64,000 nucleotides of DNA from Promethearchaeota archaeon. Its GTDB lineage: Archaea > Asgardarchaeota > Lokiarchaeia > Sigyniarchaeales > SOKP01. The stretch is from positions 1 through 64,000 of the forward strand of contig JABXKD010000007.1 of assembly GCA_013375475.1 (NCBI GenBank), read 5' to 3'. Both the position numbers and the translations under genes were made by a program. Shown piece by piece: positions 60,741-64,000 of the stretch. The first letter of the stretch is position 1; each line of letters begins with the position of its first letter. The notes beneath the pieces were generated by a model. The model was not told the DNA's origin. It did no database searches and worked only from the letters and a program-made list of their open reading frames with translations.

Positions 60741-60750
60741 GGTTGGAACT

Positions 60751-61545
60751 TTGGCAAAAATTATATTCTTTCAACCACATCCGGACGATTTAGAGCTAAA
60801 TTGTGGCCATCTCATTCATTACCTTGCAACAAAAAGTAAAAAGAAGCATATTATTAAGATCGCTTCAACTACAAAAGGTGAATATGGACTTCCTGGTGCT
60901 CAATATGATAAGTTTAAAGGTGATTTTCTTGCAAAAGTTAGAACTCTAGAATTATACAATGCTCAAAGCATTCACGGAATACTTCCAGAAAATATACACT
61001 TTTTTGGTTATGTTGATGGTTTAGTAGAATTTACAAAAGAATTTGTAGATAATATTGCTGAATATTTAAAAATGGAGAAACCTGATATAATTTTCGCACC
61101 AGAAGCAATTTATACGGCTTATTATCATATGGATCATGTTAATACGGGTAGGGCAATATATTACTGTATTCATAACAAGTTAATCGACTTTGCTCCAACT
61201 CTTTATTTTTATTCAACATTAAGCCCAAATTTTTTCTTCGGTTTTAAAAAGAAGGCTTTTTCTCTAATCGATCAACTACTTGCTTGTCATAAAACACAGT
61301 TTTGGTTAATAAACTATGCTACATGGACATATAAACCAAAAACGAGATTAGCAGGAAGGAAGTTAAGCGGTTGGAAATATGCTGAGAAATACCGAAGAGT
61401 ATATTTTCACAAAAATAATAAAAATAAGAATAAACCCTCATTCATGGTTAAAATTTTAAGTCATTGGTATTCAAGTATGCCTTTTTTTAAAGCTAAATAC
61501 CCTCAAGATGTTTTACAGATGCTTAAAAAACAAGGGAAAATTTAA
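60751..61545 (+). CDS. PIG-L/LmbE-like deacetylase
   Basis: 'IIFFQPHPDDLELNCGHLIHYL' and 'YYHMDHVNTGRA'. Confidence 0.92.
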   Translation: MAKIIFFQPHPDDLELNCGHLIHYLATKSKKKHIIKIASTTKGEYGLPGAQYDKFKGDFLAKVRTLELYNAQSIHGILPENIHFFGYVDGLVEFTKEFVDNIAEYLKMEKPDIIFAPEAIYTAYYHMDHVNTGRAIYYCIHNKLIDFAPTLYFYSTLSPNFFFGFKKKAFSLIDQLLACHKTQFWLINYATWTYKPKTRLAGRKLSGWKYAEKYRRVYFHKNNKNKNKPSFMVKILSHWYSSMPFFKAKYPQDVLQMLKKQGKI

Positions 61546-61696
61546 TAATTTTTATAGAATTATGAATATTTCTTTCAAAAGATGCAATTTACATACAACT
61601 TATGTTTTTAAAAGTATATAAATGAGATTAACTAAATATCTCATAATTAAAAATATATGTTTAAATAGAAATAAAATAATTAACACAAAATAAGAG

Positions 61697-62047
61697 GTGG
61701 AATTATTGGCTACTGCCGAAGAAGTTAAAGATGCTCTTAATAAATGGGTTAATATGTTAGATGATCCAGAAATTGCAGACGAATTTGAAGATTTTAACAA
61801 AACTATGCAGTTTGTATTTCCAGATATAGATTACAAAACTAAAATGATTTTTGAGAATAAAAAAGCGAGATTAGAGGATGGATATAATGAAGCTGCAGAA
61901 ATGGGTTTAGAAGTTAACTCAGATCTATTTGTAGGTATTGCCACTGGAGAAGTAGATCCGATGGAAGCTTTTATGGATGGAGAACTTAAAACAAAAGGAG
62001 ATATGGGGGCATTACAGAGATTAGAAGTTTTTATGGACATAGATTAA
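61697..62047 (+). CDS. SCP2 sterol-carrier-like domain protein
   Basis: 'EVNSDLFVGIATGEVDPMEAFMDGELKTKGDMGALQRL'. Confidence 0.85.
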   Translation: MELLATAEEVKDALNKWVNMLDDPEIADEFEDFNKTMQFVFPDIDYKTKMIFENKKARLEDGYNEAAEMGLEVNSDLFVGIATGEVDPMEAFMDGELKTKGDMGALQRLEVFMDID

Positions 62048-62116
62048 TAAGTGTAATTTGAGATCAAAATTATCTTTAAAATTAAAAAAAATTAATAATT
62101 AAAAATTTGATATAAT

Positions 62117-63241
62117 ATGGACCCTATTGGTTTTAATAAAGAAAAGGCGTGCACTGTTTTAGAAAAATATGATATTGACGTGTTAGTTGCATCTACTCCC
62201 GTAAATATATTTTATACAACGGGCTTACCGATATTGCACGTAGCACCAAATCCGATTTTATATGTGCTATACAATCAATATCCAAGTCTATCTTTATTAC
62301 GAAGGGATGGAGAGGAAAGCCTTATTACTTGGATCACTTATCGTAGCGTAGATAAATTTTCTTGGGTCACCGATGTAAGTGGAATTGCTTCTCCTAGAGC
62401 AGCAATGAAAGAGGTGTCAGATAGAATTGAAAAATGGGGATTGGCAGAAAAAAATATTGGATACGAATCTTTAATGCCCTCTTATCAATCTGAATATTTA
62501 AGAAATAAATTTCCAAGAGCGAATTTTGTTAATGGAGACCAAGCATTTTTAGACATGCGGTTAGTTAAATCAGAAGAGGAAGTAAAGCGCATACGAAAAT
62601 CTACAGAAATTTCTGAAAAAGCAATAAAAGCGATGATTGACGCTGCTCATGAAGGAATTAGCGACATAAAGTTATTACAAATTGCTAGAAGAACTGTCGT
62701 TGATGAAGGTGCAGAAGGATGGGATCATCTTACAATGAACTTGGGACCTTCTGATCCTGAAGCACCAGGAGTAGGAAATACTTTAAAATCTGGAGATCTT
62801 AATAGGTTTGATATTGGAACTATTTGGAAAGGTTACGTCTCAGATGTCAGCAGAGAGCTCGTGATAGGTCAAATACCTGATGGTGCTGAAGAAATTATGG
62901 ATAGATTGATAAAAGTACAAGAATTCTGTTTAGATAACATTAAGCCTGATTTAAATATTAAAGAGTTGTATGATAATGCTAAAAGTTTTCATAAATCTCT
63001 AGCAAAGCGAGGAAGGTGTTTCATTACAGGTCATAGTATTGGATTAGAATGCGAGGAAATTCATTTATTCAGTCCAATGAAAACCCTAGATATTCCATTT
63101 GAAGAGAATATGGTTTTGGATATTGAAATTTGGCAAAATTTTAAAAATCAAGGTTTGATTGGTGTAGAAGATTGTTATAGGATTACTAAATCTGGCTGTG
63201 AACGGCTTTCAAGTTTGGATAAAAATATTTTTGTAAAATAA
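62117..63241 (+). CDS. M24-family Xaa-Pro aminopeptidase-like protein
   Basis: Creatinase N-domain 'DVLVASTPVNIFYTTGL'; M24 domain 'NRFDIGTIWKGYVSDVSRELVIG', 'GHSIGLECEEIHLFS'. Confidence 0.9.
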   Translation: MDPIGFNKEKACTVLEKYDIDVLVASTPVNIFYTTGLPILHVAPNPILYVLYNQYPSLSLLRRDGEESLITWITYRSVDKFSWVTDVSGIASPRAAMKEVSDRIEKWGLAEKNIGYESLMPSYQSEYLRNKFPRANFVNGDQAFLDMRLVKSEEEVKRIRKSTEISEKAIKAMIDAAHEGISDIKLLQIARRTVVDEGAEGWDHLTMNLGPSDPEAPGVGNTLKSGDLNRFDIGTIWKGYVSDVSRELVIGQIPDGAEEIMDRLIKVQEFCLDNIKPDLNIKELYDNAKSFHKSLAKRGRCFITGHSIGLECEEIHLFSPMKTLDIPFEENMVLDIEIWQNFKNQGLIGVEDCYRITKSGCERLSSLDKNIFVK

Positions 63242-63294
63242 AATCAGTTAGTATAAGATTTTAAGAAATTATAGAATGATAGAGGAATGATTTT

Positions 63295-64000
63295 ATGGAT
63301 TATGTGAAATTTGGTATAATTGGCACTGGTGCTGTGTGGGGCTTCCACAAGCTTGGTTCTAAAAAGAACCCAAAGATTAAGTTTATATCAGCATACGATA
63401 TCGATGAGAGAAAATTAAACAGAGTTGCTAAGTATTCTAAACTAGAAACTTATTCAACTTTAGAGGATTTTCTTAGGAGTGATATAGAAGCAGTTCTTAT
63501 CATGGTACCACATTATCTTCATAGAGATATAGTTGTTGAGGTAGCTGAATCGGGAAAACATATAATATGTGAAAAACCAATGGCTACTACACTTGAAGAG
63601 TGTGATGATATGATAGCAGCAACAAAAAAAGCTGGTGTTAAATTCATGATTGCCGAAAATCACCGTTTTCTTCCTGCTCACCAGTTCATGAAGGATATTA
63701 TAGACCGCGATTATATTGGAGAGATTTTTCTTGGTCGAACTTATGAAGGAGCATATGTTAGTCCAGATCAATTTCTTGATCCTAATTCGTGGAATTTTAC
63801 TTACAATAAGGGAGGTGGTGGGGTTGTTGCTGATCAAGGTGTTCATAAATTTACCTTTTTGAATTGGCTTTTGGGAGAAGTTGATTCTGCACAATGCTGG
63901 TTAGGAAAGGCTACGAATTCTCCCCCTATTAAAGGAGAAGACAACGCAATTATTCTACTAAGATATAAGAGTGGAGCAATGATAACAGTCGATCTTTCCT
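63295..64000 (+). CDS. Gfo/Idh/MocA-family oxidoreductase (truncated by window end)
   Basis: MDYVKFGIIGTGAVWGFHKLGSKKNPKIKFISAYDID...GKHIICEKPMATTLEECDDMI; open to 64000. Confidence 0.93.
   Translation, partial: MDYVKFGIIGTGAVWGFHKLGSKKNPKIKFISAYDIDERKLNRVAKYSKLETYSTLEDFLRSDIEAVLIMVPHYLHRDIVVEVAESGKHIICEKPMATTLEECDDMIAATKKAGVKFMIAENHRFLPAHQFMKDIIDRDYIGEIFLGRTYEGAYVSPDQFLDPNSWNFTYNKGGGGVVADQGVHKFTFLNWLLGEVDSAQCWLGKATNSPPIKGEDNAIILLRYKSGAMITVDLS

Noticed and set aside
63460-63894. 144-aa minus-strand ORF at the window end
   Set aside because: Antisense to the truncated Gfo/Idh/MocA gene, which has clear Rossmann and EKP motifs.
1-64000. tRNA, rRNA and CRISPR arrays
   Set aside because: No convincing T-loop/anticodon structure, rRNA segment or regularly spaced identical repeats found on reading; short tRNAs with introns cannot be excluded without tRNAscan.

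Overview
AT-rich archaeal chromosome segment, densely packed with protein genes. It is very probably from an Asgard (Promethearchaeota/Lokiarchaeia-like) archaeon. This is inferred from a Rab/Ras-like small GTPase, two longin/roadblock-like proteins, a JAMM/MPN protease, translin, and L38e and L40e alongside archaeal information-processing genes (thermosome, archaeal ThrRS and AspRS, TruD, Pth2, type II MAP, NusA-like KH protein, Alba). No rRNA, tRNA or CRISPR array was recognised. Central observations: (i) a DUF4062/STAND-like NTPase gene flanked by an intact and a decayed copy of the same small ORF, forming a candidate defence or mobile cassette; (ii) several genes whose conserved reading frame has no ATG/GTG/TTG start and seems to begin at ATA or ATT (RibL-like, wHTH membrane regulator, small STAND-linked ORF); (iii) membrane-anchored and wHTH-fused longin/roadblock-like proteins; (iv) a TetR/SDR divergent promoter with four GTCA units at exact 8-bp period; (v) an orphan beta-class DNA methyltransferase; (vi) an IscU-like protein missing most cluster-ligand cysteines; (vii) three HGSNAT/DUF1624-like membrane acyltransferases, two of them in tandem; (viii) several intergenic repeats. 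All family names come from reading motifs by eye; no database search was run.
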